Counted from the stretch's first letter, positions 39,184-48,796 are shown. The stretch: DNA of 48,796 nucleotides from Treponema sp. (GCA_031279205.1 JAITIX010000051.1:1-48796), one strand, 5' to 3'. Numbers and translations: made by a program. The notes: a model not told the origin generated them from the sequence alone.

Positions 39184-39798
39184 ATGTCAGAGATGATGGT
39201 GGAGCCTCAGATGGGGCTGACCTTTGAGCAGGTGTGGGCGGCGTTGATGGAATTGCGGAAAGAAGGCGCGGAGACGGAGCGGCGTTTGCAAGAGACGGAG
39301 CGGCTGTTGAAAGAGAGTAGCGCGGAGTTTGACCGGCGCATGAGAAAGAGCGAAAGGGATTTCAACAAGAAGTTTGGGCATTTGGACAACCGCTTCGGCG
39401 AGCTTGCGGAACATCTGGTTGTGCCGAATATTGTGAAGAAATTCAACGCTCTTGGTTATCATTTTAGAGATGTCTCTAAAGAGCGGAAGTTCTACCGTGA
39501 TGACGGCACGATAGCGGCGGAGTTTGACATTCTGTTGGAGAATAGCGAATCCCTAGTCGGAGTGGAGGTGAAGTCAAAGCCGGTGGAGCGAGATATAGGG
39601 GAGCATATTGAGCGGCTGGAGTTTTTGCGGAGGCGCAGGGACGAGTTAGGCGATAAGCGTGAGATACGTGGAGCGATAGCGGGTGCGATAATGCCTGAGC
39701 ATATACGGCTAGCTACGCTGCGCGCCGGGCTTTACGTGGTAGAACAATCGGGAGACACGGTACGCATAGAAGAGCCGGAGCAGGTGCGTGGATGGTGA
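39184..39798 (+). CDS. DUF3782-like protein: coiled-coil N-terminus plus PD-(D/E)XK nuclease-like C-terminus
   Basis: Coiled-coil ETERRLQETERLLKESSAEFDRRMRKSERDFNKKFGHLDNRFGELAEHLV, then AEFDILLENSESLVGVEVKSKP; aggaggatta RBS. Confidence 0.75.
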   Translation: MSEMMVEPQMGLTFEQVWAALMELRKEGAETERRLQETERLLKESSAEFDRRMRKSERDFNKKFGHLDNRFGELAEHLVVPNIVKKFNALGYHFRDVSKERKFYRDDGTIAAEFDILLENSESLVGVEVKSKPVERDIGEHIERLEFLRRRRDELGDKREIRGAIAGAIMPEHIRLATLRAGLYVVEQSGDTVRIEEPEQVRGW

Positions 39799-40063
39799 GT
39801 GGCTCATCGGACGGCTGGAACTAAGGCTCAGGAACGCAGGTGGTGGTGGAGCGCGGCGTGGGTAAGCCTAGGAGATACGCTCCTTAAAGCAGCAACATAG
39901 GCTCTTGGCCAAAGGTAGCGTTAGTATGCTATGTTATATATGACCGATCTCCATAACGAGCTCGCAAGGCGCACATAAGCGGGTCGTTGTGCTTGACTGC
40001 TTTGCGCCTCTGCACTGCTACGTTATGTATGTAGTTGGTTGGATAATTATTCAGGAGTAAACA

Positions 40064-41174
40064 ATGTTGTTATCTGAACTGGGCGGCCCTATTGAAATAC
40101 TGCGGGCGCAAATCTATGAAACTTGGGGGCGTCTTTGAGGATGCTGGTTTTGCGGAACGTATCGCGGCGCTGGAACAGAAGACTGGCCTGGCTGAGTTCT
40201 GGAATGACACGGCCAGCGCTGAAAAGGTGATGGGGGAACTCAAAGCGCTGAAGAACCGCTACGAACCCTGGAAAGCATTGCGCGCTGGTGTTGACGATCT
40301 TGTTACGCTGTACGAGCTTGCGAATGAGGCTGGAGATGAGAGCGAGAGCGCTGAGATTGAGGCTACGCTCAAGACCTTGTCGAGCCGCTATGAGAAGCAG
40401 AACATCCTTGAGCTGATGAGTGGGGAAGTTGACAAGAACAGTTGCTTCCTCACGATTCACGCGGGCGCGGGTGGAACTGAAGCCTGTGACTGGTCCCAGC
40501 TACTCTACCGTATGTACCTGCGCTGGGCTGAACGCCGGGGCTTTTCTATTGAACAGGTTGATATGCTTGAAGCAGAGGGAGGCATTAAGTCCGCGACCGC
40601 GAAGATCGAAGGCGCTTATGCTTATGGTTACCTCAAGGGGGAAAGCGGCGTTCACCGGCTGGTACGGATTTCGCCCTTTGACGCTAACGCGCGGCGGCAT
40701 ACCTCTTTTGCGTCAGCCTATGTTTTCCCGGTGCTGGACGATTCTATTGAAGTGGAGGTACGTCCCGAAGACCTCCGTGTGGATACCTACCGTTCTGGAG
40801 GGGCGGGCGGTCAACACGTCAACAAGACCGACAGCGCTGTGCGCTTTACCCACCTGCCTACAGGCATTGTGGTTGCCTGCCAGAGCGAGCGTAGTCAAAC
40901 CATGAACCGGGCCACTGCCATGAGTATGTTACGCGCACGGCTCTACGAGTATTACCGGCAAGAAAAGGAAAAGGAAAATGAGAAGTTTGCTCAGGAGAAG
41001 AAGGATATCTCATGGGGCAATCAGATACGGAGTTATGTGTTCCAGCCCTACACCATGGTTAAGGATTACCGAACCAAGGCGGAAATCGGCAATATACAGG
41101 GGGTCATGGACGGGGACATTGATTTTTTTATCGAGGAGTACCTGCGTTTTGCCTGGAATAACACACGCGCTTAA
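40064..41174 (+). CDS. prfB: Peptide chain release factor 2 with programmed +1 frameshift
   Basis: ATG at 40064 (MLLSELGGPIEILRAQIYETWGRL), TGG GGG CGT CTT TGA at 40124-40138, +1 continuation EDAGFAERIAALEQ...; SPF and GGAGGQHVNKTDSAVR motifs. Confidence 0.95.
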
Positions 41175-41199
41175 AGCAAGTTTTGGCGTTTGCCTGTTC

Positions 41200-42597
41200 A
41201 TGATAGCCGCGCTGGTTTTTCCGGCGTCGAAAAAGGAGGTTGCCGCGCCGAAGAACCCTGACTGGACACTCGTGATAACCGCAGCTGATGTTTCCGCACT
41301 GGCTGTTTCACGGCAAAGCATTGGTGATCTTATAAATAGGAGTCTGGTTAATGCCCTGAACACGGTGAACAAGCGAATACGGGAAACTGGAGAATACGCT
41401 TATTACGAGGACTATGCATGGTCAAAGGCGCGCACGGACGCGGCTAAAAAGCTGGAAACCAAGCGTGCAGACCGCGATAAGCTGGTGTATCAGGGGCTGC
41501 CTGAGTGGAAGTACCAAAAATCGCTGCAAACAATTGATGCAGAGATAGAAAAGCTGGAGGCGGACCTCGCGCGTACCATCAAAGAAACGCCTTTTATTGA
41601 AGAACGTCCCGTATTCAAACTCGGTGGGACCAGCGCTCAGGGGACCTTTCCTGCTGCGCCTAAAACAGGCGGGGAATACCAGTTCTGCGTTAAGCAGAAC
41701 GCGGATGGGTTTCTGCGGCTAGTGGTAAGTGATTTTCAGGGGAGAACGCATCTCTCGATACGTTTGTATACCCGTGCCAAAGCATGGGGCTATGAAGACA
41801 GCGTCATCTTTTCTGTAGAAGATACCCAAACCGCGCTCAATGAGGTGGCGGCTCGGTTTGTGGGGGCAATCTCTGGAGTGCCGCCCGGGGCGCTTGCGAT
41901 ACGGACTGAGCCGGTGGACGCGCTCATACTTGTGGACGGCGCATTTGCGAGTATTGGGGAACTAAGCGCCACCGAATACCCACCCGGGGAAGTCGTTATT
42001 GAAAGCTATGCGGATAATCATACGATGTTTTCAACTACATTTGAGATCAATAGCGGGGAACTTGCCGATCTGTTTATAAACCTGAGTCCCCTTGGCCTTG
42101 AATCCCTTATGCTTGATACGCGGGAGATGGACGCCTCGCTCTATCGGGGCGCGTTGTATGTCGGGCAGACGCCATTTACGCTGGATATTCCATCTAATCA
42201 GATGGAATACTTTTATATGAAGAACGATGAAGGCGAGGCTAAGGCAGTGGTTTCAGGCGGGATAACGGAGCTGGTAACCATGGAGCTTCAGCCGTTCCCT
42301 GACCCGGAAGAAAAGCGAGTGGCTCAGGCGCGGCGTGCGTTTTACAACGCCTTTGGCCGCTTCTGGATCGCCCTGCCCATAGCGGTTGTCTTTGGGGCTA
42401 TGGCTGAGGCAGAAAGAACCGCATACAATTATCTTTCAGATCATAATCAAGACCTTTACGATAGCGCAGTACGCGATTACTACATCTCTATTGGTCTATG
42501 GGTTGTGTTTGGCCTGACTGCGGCTGAGAGCATCTATCGTATATTCCGTTATACTCATGTCGCTGGTGAGAAAAGCCCCCAGATAATAAAAAAGTGA
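41200..42597 (+). CDS. Hypothetical envelope protein (PEGA-like segments, C-terminal TM)
   Basis: Long ORF with hydrophobic N-terminus MIAALVFPASKKE and repeats such as ALAIRTEPVDALILVDGAFASIGELSATEYPPGEVVIES. Start uncertain (TTG near 41149 possible). Confidence 0.75.
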   Translation: MIAALVFPASKKEVAAPKNPDWTLVITAADVSALAVSRQSIGDLINRSLVNALNTVNKRIRETGEYAYYEDYAWSKARTDAAKKLETKRADRDKLVYQGLPEWKYQKSLQTIDAEIEKLEADLARTIKETPFIEERPVFKLGGTSAQGTFPAAPKTGGEYQFCVKQNADGFLRLVVSDFQGRTHLSIRLYTRAKAWGYEDSVIFSVEDTQTALNEVAARFVGAISGVPPGALAIRTEPVDALILVDGAFASIGELSATEYPPGEVVIESYADNHTMFSTTFEINSGELADLFINLSPLGLESLMLDTREMDASLYRGALYVGQTPFTLDIPSNQMEYFYMKNDEGEAKAVVSGGITELVTMELQPFPDPEEKRVAQARRAFYNAFGRFWIALPIAVVFGAMAEAERTAYNYLSDHNQDLYDSAVRDYYISIGLWVVFGLTAAESIYRIFRYTHVAGEKSPQIIKK

Positions 42598-42609
42598 AAA
42601 AGGAATAAC

Positions 42610-43491
42610 ATGGGATTATTAAAGTTTGCTGAACGGTTGAAAAATTTCTTTGGAATCAAGAAGGCGATTTCCGAGGAACTATTTGAGGAACTGACCGACC
42701 TCCTGATCGAGGGTGATTTTGGTGCTGAAGGAGCGTACAAGATCGCGGATAAACTGCGTTCTGTTTGTAGGAAAGAAAAGATAAGTGATACTGAAGAGGC
42801 GCGTCGCGCTCTTGCCCGCCTGCTTGAGGAATCGCTTATTCCCAGGCAAGCGCCTGATATGGCCAGCACCACTGGCGTTACCGTGTTTCTCCTGCTGGGT
42901 GTGAATGGCGTGGGAAAGACCACGAGCGCGGCGAAGCTCGCCGCTCGTTACCGGACTATGGGTAAAAGGCCGATCCTCGCTGCCGCCGACACGTTCCGGG
43001 CTGCCGCCATTGAGCAGCTCAAGATTCACGGCGAGCGGCTGGGGATACGGGTTGTCGCCCACAAGCACGGTGGCGATCCGGCGGCGGTGGTGTATGACGC
43101 TCTTGAGGCGGCGCAGGCCGGCGGCGGTGATCTTATCATCGCGGATACCGCAGGCCGGATGCATACCAAGTCGGCGCTACTTGAAGAGTTAAAAAAGATA
43201 GACCGCATTGTGGAAAACAGGGCAAAGGGTGCGTGTTATATCAAATACCTCGTGCTTGACGCCACCACTGGACGGAACGCAATGGTTCAGGCCGAGACCT
43301 TTCGTGATGTGGTTGCTCTGGACGGGGCGATTCTCACGAAGCTGGACTCAAGTGCCAAAGGCGGGGTGGTTTTTTCCCTGGCTGGGGAACTGGGTTTGCC
43401 TGTGATTTTTGTCTGTAACGGAGAAAAGTATGAGGACATCAGCAATTTCGATCCTCACGACTACGCCACAACCTTTGTTGGCCTTGCGTAA
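42610..43491 (+). CDS. ftsY: Signal recognition particle receptor FtsY
   Basis: GVNGVGKTTSAAKLAARY, AADTFRAAAIEQL, IADTAGRMHTKSALLEEL, LTKLDSSAKGGVVFS. Confidence 0.95.
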   Translation: MGLLKFAERLKNFFGIKKAISEELFEELTDLLIEGDFGAEGAYKIADKLRSVCRKEKISDTEEARRALARLLEESLIPRQAPDMASTTGVTVFLLLGVNGVGKTTSAAKLAARYRTMGKRPILAAADTFRAAAIEQLKIHGERLGIRVVAHKHGGDPAAVVYDALEAAQAGGGDLIIADTAGRMHTKSALLEELKKIDRIVENRAKGACYIKYLVLDATTGRNAMVQAETFRDVVALDGAILTKLDSSAKGGVVFSLAGELGLPVIFVCNGEKYEDISNFDPHDYATTFVGLA

Positions 43492-43501
43492 AGCCAAAGC
43501 C

Positions 43502-44623
43502 TTCATGATGGCGTTGTTTCTGTTGCTGGCGTTTGAAAGCGCGACGGCGGAAGACTGGTACCTGTCTAACGCTGCTGGTATGACGCTTGAGCCACTCTAT
43601 TCCCGATTCGTTGCCCTGCGCGAACGTTATTGCCTGTCGATTGATGAAGCGAGCGAGGGAAAACTTCCCGCGATCCTGCTTCCTTACTACGACAGCGCTT
43701 TTTGTATTGAACTACATACGCTGTATGAAAACGGGGTCGAGGCGCGGCAACAATGGATATTCAAAGACAGCACAGGAACCACGCGGCTTGTTTCCGTCTT
43801 TGATGAAGCCTCCAGCGGTTTTATCGAAGTCTACAACCCGGACTACCTGATAAGCGAAGAGCGCCAGTTCGCGGAAGATGGCTCCGAAACCTTTGCCGAC
43901 TACTTCTACAACGGGAAAACACTCGTCCGCGTGGAAACCAGCGTTCGCGCCGCATCCGCCGAAGATGGTGAGTTATCGCCCCTAACGCTCCTCACCACCG
44001 ACTATTATCGTTATACCCGTGCCGCGTCCCTCCGCGCTGTTGTGCGGGTGTACCATACGGCTGCTGAAGACGAAGTGTCTGGCGCGGCCTCTGCGGAAGT
44101 GTCTGGTACCGGTGTAGTATCTGGCACCGCACCGGTTATTGCGGGGATGCGGACAACGCGGCTCCAGTTCCCACGCCCCGGTTCCGCGCCAGACATCAAC
44201 TTTATCAGCCCTAGCAATGTCTACAGCGCAAGCGCTTTGCCAGAAACAGCCTCCGCCGTGAGTGGCGAAGAGGTTGTTTTTACCACTGATGAGCGAGGGC
44301 GCATCCTCACCGAAACGCGGCGGGACGCGGAAGGTACGGTCGTGAGTGAAACTCATCAAACATGGAACGGAGACCGACTTGTCGTAGTCGTGTGGAAAAG
44401 CGGTAATAATGAGCGCCGTACAGAGTTTGAGTATAATCAGAACAATGACCGTATCATGGAACGGAACTACAACAACGACATACTGGAACGAACCGTGCAA
44501 CAGGACAGCACGGGAACCAATCGGGAAATCGAAGAACTATACCTGAACGGCGTCCCCATGCTTCGTGCTGTTTGGGAAAACGGGCGAAAAGTATCGGAGG
44601 AGCGCTTACCAGTAGCGCCGTAA
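43502..44623 (+). CDS. Hypothetical secreted protein
   Basis: ORF overlapping the ftsY end; likely exported from about MMALFLLLAFESATA; DERGRILTETRRDAEGTVVSETHQTWNGD-like repeats. Confidence 0.7.
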   Translation, partial: FMMALFLLLAFESATAEDWYLSNAAGMTLEPLYSRFVALRERYCLSIDEASEGKLPAILLPYYDSAFCIELHTLYENGVEARQQWIFKDSTGTTRLVSVFDEASSGFIEVYNPDYLISEERQFAEDGSETFADYFYNGKTLVRVETSVRAASAEDGELSPLTLLTTDYYRYTRAASLRAVVRVYHTAAEDEVSGAASAEVSGTGVVSGTAPVIAGMRTTRLQFPRPGSAPDINFISPSNVYSASALPETASAVSGEEVVFTTDERGRILTETRRDAEGTVVSETHQTWNGDRLVVVVWKSGNNERRTEFEYNQNNDRIMERNYNNDILERTVQQDSTGTNREIEELYLNGVPMLRAVWENGRKVSEERLPVAP

Positions 44624-45026
44624 AGCCCCCGCCGTCCATGCCAAACTTGACCCGCAGATTTCTCACATCCATGCTATACTCTCTTAAAAGCCGAAAATTC
44701 TGAGAGGGAAATATGGCAGAAGGGAAAAGCTTCAACACGAAAGAAGAATTCGCATGGTTGGATTTTCATTCCATCCGGCTGAGGAAACCGCGCCACTGGA
44801 TAAGCTCACACTCTTTCGGATATACGCGCTGAAAATCCTGAAACAGTAGCCCGCGATAACAACTGAGCCGCGGCCTATGGTTCGCACACTCCACCGGACG
44901 GGTCATTTCCCATGAGATACACACCTCACCGCGAACTTATGCCGGAGATTAACAAAGAGTTTCAACCTGATTAACGCACCGCCGTATAGCCAAGTTTCTC
45001 ATGCCACCGCAGTCCTCTGGAGCTAA

Positions 45027-45350
45027 CGTTTAACGAGAACGAGCGGGGGAAGTGTGTGTGTACTTTACGGAAAACTATAACACCCCGCTCGATATAAACA
45101 TAAAAAAGAATGGGCAGAAGTTTATTCTGACAAAATATGCAGTTATGTTTCAGGTATTATAAACAACGATTCAATTGTATATTTAAGAGCTGTATTTGAA
45201 AGACAGCCGACCAAAACGGAAAAGGTGGATATTTTTACTATACAGGAGATACCTGGCAGCTTAACAGAGCGGAACAAATATTTCTTGAAAAGTTTCCTGA
45301 TTATGCCGTTTATAAAAAGGTTCTTTATTACAAACATCAGTGTAATCTGC
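45027..45350 (+). pseudogene. Frameshifted remnant of an unknown coding sequence
   Basis: RERAGEVCVYFTENYNTPLDINIKK / KKEWAEVYSDKICSYVSGIINNDSIVYLRAVFERQPTKTEKVDIF / YYTGDTWQLNRAEQIFLEKFPDYAVYKKVLYYKH lie in three frames joined at A6 and T5 runs. Confidence 0.6.
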
Positions 45351-45378
45351 GTAATCTGTGGACATTTTGCATCTCCAT

Positions 45379-46920
45379 TCACGTCAGTATCCGCTGTATT
45401 TCCTCGTACAGCGGGGCTACTTTTGAGAATATCTTTTCAAATATACGGCTGTATATCTCCTCATAAACTTCATGCTCGTTACAGTCTGGGAGGAATTCGT
45501 CTTTAACATGACACATCGCTTTGATGCCTTCTTCCCATGACGAAAATACACCTTTTGATTTAAACGCCGCGAGCGATGAGCCGATGCCTGACGCTTCGTA
45601 GGTTTGAATGCGGTAAACCGGAAGTCCAAACATGGACGCAGTTATGCGGCAGACCGCGTCGCTTTTACTGCCGCCTCCACCAACGTATATTTCTTTGACG
45701 GTGAGTTTGCCGCGTTTTTCCATGCCGCGCAACCCTTCCATTAGGGCGAAGTTTATGCCTTCGATGATGGAACGGTAAAGATGTATGCGGGTATGCGTCT
45801 GCGAAAACCCAAGCACCGCGCCGCGAGCAAAGGGCATGGTAACGCCGGGGGAAAAATACGGCTCCATGATGAGACCGTCACATCCGGGCTTTATATCCTT
45901 GAGTTTTTCGTCAAGCAACTGTTCGGCGCTTACGTGCAGCTTTTCTGCGGCGGCTGTTTCTTTTGCGGCGAATTCACGCTTAAACCATGAGAGAAGCCAG
46001 TAGCCACGATAAATCTGCACTTCGGGATTAAAATAACCCGGAACAACAGCGGCATAAGCGGGCATAAAGGGAAGCGGCTCAAAATATGTCTGAGAAGAAA
46101 GCTGAACAGTCGCAGTGGTACCAAAACTGAGCGCAGCTTTATTGGATGACAACACTGAAAGACCGAGTGTTTCACAGCCCTTATCGCTGCCTGTGGCAAT
46201 CAAGGGAAGCCCCGCAGTCAGACCGGTTTCTTCAGACGCGCGCGCGGTAATTTCGCCAAGCACACTGCACGGTTCCATCACGGGAAACAGTTTGTCGTCG
46301 CTTATTTCAAAAATGAGGCGGCGTATATCGCCCTTTGTCATCCAGTTGCGTGTTTTTGAGTCAAAAGGGATGTGGCCAATCACGCTGGCGTTAGAATCAA
46401 CTAAATTGCCACAGAGCTTATAGGAAAGCCATGTTGAAATCAGTACAAACTTGTGGGTTTTTCCCCATATTTCTGGCTGATTAACCATGATCCAGTTGCA
46501 GGCGCTGACCCTGCGCTGCAATTCCACGCCTTCAAGGGCTTTGGCAAGGCTCAGTATGAGTCGCGTTTTACCGCGCAGGGGCGGCAGCTTTGCCTCACGA
46601 TCATCGCTCCAGACAATAACGTCGCGTAGGGGCGCGTTGTTTTTGTCCAGACAGAGACAGGTATCGCGGATTGTGGTGCAGGTTACGGCGATAATGTTGG
46701 GCCAGAGCGCGCCGGCGTTCTGTTTGAGCGCCCGGCTTGATTCGCATAAGCTGTTCCAGTAAAAATCCGGCTTTTGTTCAGCCCAGAGCTGTTCTTTTGA
46801 AAAATACGGCTCTTCATAGATTTTCTGATGGGACGCGAGTATGTCGCCCTTCATGTTTACCAGTAACGCACGCGCACTCTGCGTTCCCATGTCATACGTT
46901 AATACCAATGGTTCACCCAT
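45379..46920 (-). CDS. FGGY-family carbohydrate kinase
   Basis: LTYDMGTQSARALLVNMKGDIL, GSDKGCETLGLS, FARGAVLGFSQTHTR, VGGGGSKSDAVCR; start MGEPLVL at 46920. Confidence 0.88.
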   Translation of the reverse strand: MGEPLVLTYDMGTQSARALLVNMKGDILASHQKIYEEPYFSKEQLWAEQKPDFYWNSLCESSRALKQNAGALWPNIIAVTCTTIRDTCLCLDKNNAPLRDVIVWSDDREAKLPPLRGKTRLILSLAKALEGVELQRRVSACNWIMVNQPEIWGKTHKFVLISTWLSYKLCGNLVDSNASVIGHIPFDSKTRNWMTKGDIRRLIFEISDDKLFPVMEPCSVLGEITARASEETGLTAGLPLIATGSDKGCETLGLSVLSSNKAALSFGTTATVQLSSQTYFEPLPFMPAYAAVVPGYFNPEVQIYRGYWLLSWFKREFAAKETAAAEKLHVSAEQLLDEKLKDIKPGCDGLIMEPYFSPGVTMPFARGAVLGFSQTHTRIHLYRSIIEGINFALMEGLRGMEKRGKLTVKEIYVGGGGSKSDAVCRITASMFGLPVYRIQTYEASGIGSSLAAFKSKGVFSSWEEGIKAMCHVKDEFLPDCNEHEVYEEIYSRIFEKIFSKVAPLYEEIQRILT

Positions 46921-47278
46921 TTTCGTCCTCCTCTGCGAGAATATTGCTCGACGCGATAATATCAACACCCAGTCCAAGCGCGTTTGGTATAACCGTGTCC
47001 CCGATAAGAAGCGGCTGTGTTATGACAACATTAGCCAGCAGCTTCATTACATCCATTATGTTAGCCTTTGGAATAGGCGCTGCTGTCCGCACAGGCAATG
47101 TTTTGTTAAACGAAGTGCGAACAGTGCTGGTGAGGGTACGTGTAGGGCAGGTCATTTCACTTAACGCAAAATCCGTGCCGCGCGCACAGGTGTTGCCGCT
47201 GAACAGCCACGCGCTGTCTTTTTTTTCGGCCTGAATCCGGCAGCCGTTTGGACAAACGATACACAGTATTTGTTTCAC
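46913..47278 (-). CDS. DUF1667 domain protein
   Basis: GTG start behind TATGGAGGATAC; KQILCIVCPNGCRI, NTCARGTDFALSEMTCPTRTLTSTVR, LPVRTAAPIPKANIMDVM; overlaps the kinase start. Confidence 0.85.
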   Translation of the reverse strand: MKQILCIVCPNGCRIQAEKKDSAWLFSGNTCARGTDFALSEMTCPTRTLTSTVRTSFNKTLPVRTAAPIPKANIMDVMKLLANVVITQPLLIGDTVIPNALGLGVDIIASSNILAEEDENG

Positions 47279-47354
47279 GTATCCTCCATAAGATTGAGTA
47301 TAACTCATGTTACGCTCGTTCAGCTATACTTTCGCGCCTTTGGATTTTTGATTT

Positions 47355-48683
47355 TCATACCTTGAAAAACGTCTGATACTCCTTGGGTGTAACGCCGCTG
47401 AACTTCTTAAACACTTTCGTAAAGTAGTTCGCATCGTTGAAGCCCACTCTGCTCGCGATTTCCTGTATCTGCGCTGTGTTGTCCTCCTTTATAAAGCGCT
47501 TGGCCATTTCAATCCGAATTCGGCGGATATAGCTGGAGAACGTGGTTTTCATCTCCTTCTGAAACAGATGGGACAAGTAATACTTGCTGACAAAAACTGC
47601 GTCGGCGACCGCGCTGAGACTCAAGTCTGAGGCGTAATGATGCCGGACATACTCAATAGCTCTGGACAGGGGCTGGCTAGTTTGCCTCTGGGTACGGTTT
47701 TGATACACAGTGTCAATGAAGCGCTCCATCGCCTGTGTGGTGAGGAAACAAAGGTGTTCAAAGTCAGTGCTATCCTCGCAGATTTCAAACGAATCTTTGG
47801 TAATACGCTTGACGTCGCGCAGAGGCGCGCCCGCATCCACAGCAGCGCGGGACAAAAAGGCGACCAGTTCAAACAGCTTTACCCGAATTGTATCCAAGTT
47901 CCCTTCAGCCAGATAGAAGATTTCGCCAAGGAGGTTATTGAGAATCTTCGTTGCCTGCTGTTTGTTTCCGCTCTGGACAAAGGCGATAAGTTCCTTTTCC
48001 GTTTCAACCGGATAGGCCAGCACCGTGCTTCGTTCTTCTAGCTTGATGAGTTCAGCCGCGGCTATGTTCCGGTCGATCAGCAGTTCAGATATACGCGCCT
48101 GCTGTTCCGCGATCTGGGCGCGTTGGTTCAGGTAACGGCTGTGTTCTTTGGTAAGGCTATCAACGATGATGAAGAGCAGTTGCGCGAGACTGGATATATT
48201 CTCGCAGGAACACGAGGGCGTGTTACGCAAAAAGTCTTCTGAACTGAGGTTGATGAGCATATCCCGTGTATGTTCCTCTATCTCCAGAACCGCGATTTCG
48301 TCCGCGTCCCAGAGTATAGTTGGCCCGCACGCAATGGAACCCACAAGGCGCTCGTTGAACATAACCGGCGAGGAACACATGATGAGGCCGCAACCACAGG
48401 CGTAGATGTATGGATCGCCGAGATCTGAGGACATGATTCCCCCGTATGTGAGGTATTCGCGGCATTTCCAGCAGTTCTTGGTCGCGGCGCATACTGACCC
48501 ACTTTTCCGGTTAACAAGCACTTCCCGGCCAGACTCGTCAAACAGGGCAAGATCCAATCCACTGACCACAGAAAAGTATCTGAACAGCTTTTTAAGCTGT
48601 TCCAGATCAAGGAGTTCTTTTAACAGTGGCGTTTCAGAGCGTCTATGGTTTAACACAGGCGCGCCTAATCTTTTCGTGTTCAT
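47355..48683 (-). CDS. AraC-family regulator with N-terminal PocR sensory domain
   Basis: LEQLKKLFRYFSVVSGLDLALFDESGREV with CREY and ACGCGL Cys-rich PocR features; AraC HTH DLSLSAVADAVFVSKYYLSHLFQKEMKTTFSSYIRRIRIEMAKRFI. Confidence 0.9.
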   Translation of the reverse strand: MNTKRLGAPVLNHRRSETPLLKELLDLEQLKKLFRYFSVVSGLDLALFDESGREVLVNRKSGSVCAATKNCWKCREYLTYGGIMSSDLGDPYIYACGCGLIMCSSPVMFNERLVGSIACGPTILWDADEIAVLEIEEHTRDMLINLSSEDFLRNTPSCSCENISSLAQLLFIIVDSLTKEHSRYLNQRAQIAEQQARISELLIDRNIAAAELIKLEERSTVLAYPVETEKELIAFVQSGNKQQATKILNNLLGEIFYLAEGNLDTIRVKLFELVAFLSRAAVDAGAPLRDVKRITKDSFEICEDSTDFEHLCFLTTQAMERFIDTVYQNRTQRQTSQPLSRAIEYVRHHYASDLSLSAVADAVFVSKYYLSHLFQKEMKTTFSSYIRRIRIEMAKRFIKEDNTAQIQEIASRVGFNDANYFTKVFKKFSGVTPKEYQTFFKV

Positions 48684-48796
48684 GGGTAAGTATAGCATAC
48701 ACCATCTTGCCCATGATCTGTTGACACTTGTTCCAGAATCTTCCGATGTATGTCTCTCATCGACACCGGTGCGTGCGTCTCCGGCACCAACTCACG

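Noticed and set aside
40092-41174. RF2 starting at TTG 40092
   Set aside because: The N-terminus MKYCGRKSMKLGGV is out of frame with the real start; the programmed frameshift explains the 5' end.
40978-41199. Early start for the hypothetical protein downstream of prfB
   Set aside because: Would overlap the prfB 3' end in another frame by about 200 bp; the later hydrophobic start is more plausible.
1-48796. tRNA or rRNA genes
   Set aside because: No cloverleaf with a GTTCRANYC T-arm and no rRNA core strings recognised by eye; a tRNAscan/Infernal run would settle this.

Overview
The window reads as a gene-dense spirochaete chromosome segment. The resemblance to Treponema, possibly of termite-gut type, is inferred from gene content and was not searched. 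No tRNA, rRNA or CRISPR array was recognised. Clear genes: an EF-G paralog, Fe-ADH, cheB/cheR, TetR, THUMP RNA methyltransferase, galactokinase, thiamine pyrophosphokinase, sugar isomerase/epimerase plus Gfo/Idh, NarL-type regulator, xylulokinase plus a second FGGY kinase, HAD phosphatase, PPC-repeat secreted protein, NrnA-like DHH, M24 peptidase, bactofilin, TPR protein, mtaB-like methylthiotransferase, FemAB-like ligase, murJ, cheX/cheY, RND permease, rhaA/rhaB/fucO, a DUF3782-like protein, prfB, ftsY, and a PocR-AraC/DUF1667/FGGY cluster. Main unusual items: (1) an indel-free array of 31 x 23 bp between rhaB and rhaA with two alternating unit alleles; one allele would form GNRA-capped hairpins on the rha sense strand. 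(2) prfB with a canonical +1 programmed frameshift that the ORF track misses. (3) A radical SAM gene frameshifted between the first and second Cys of its CxxxCxxC motif, followed by antitoxin-like and HTH-like remnants. (4) A duplicated RBS/start region at cheY that creates an overlapping upstream mini-ORF. (5) Two further short arrays (21 bp x 9, 23 bp x 3), a dispersed GTGYCAGACAC-type repeat, an IS200/IS605-like end remnant and several palindromes.
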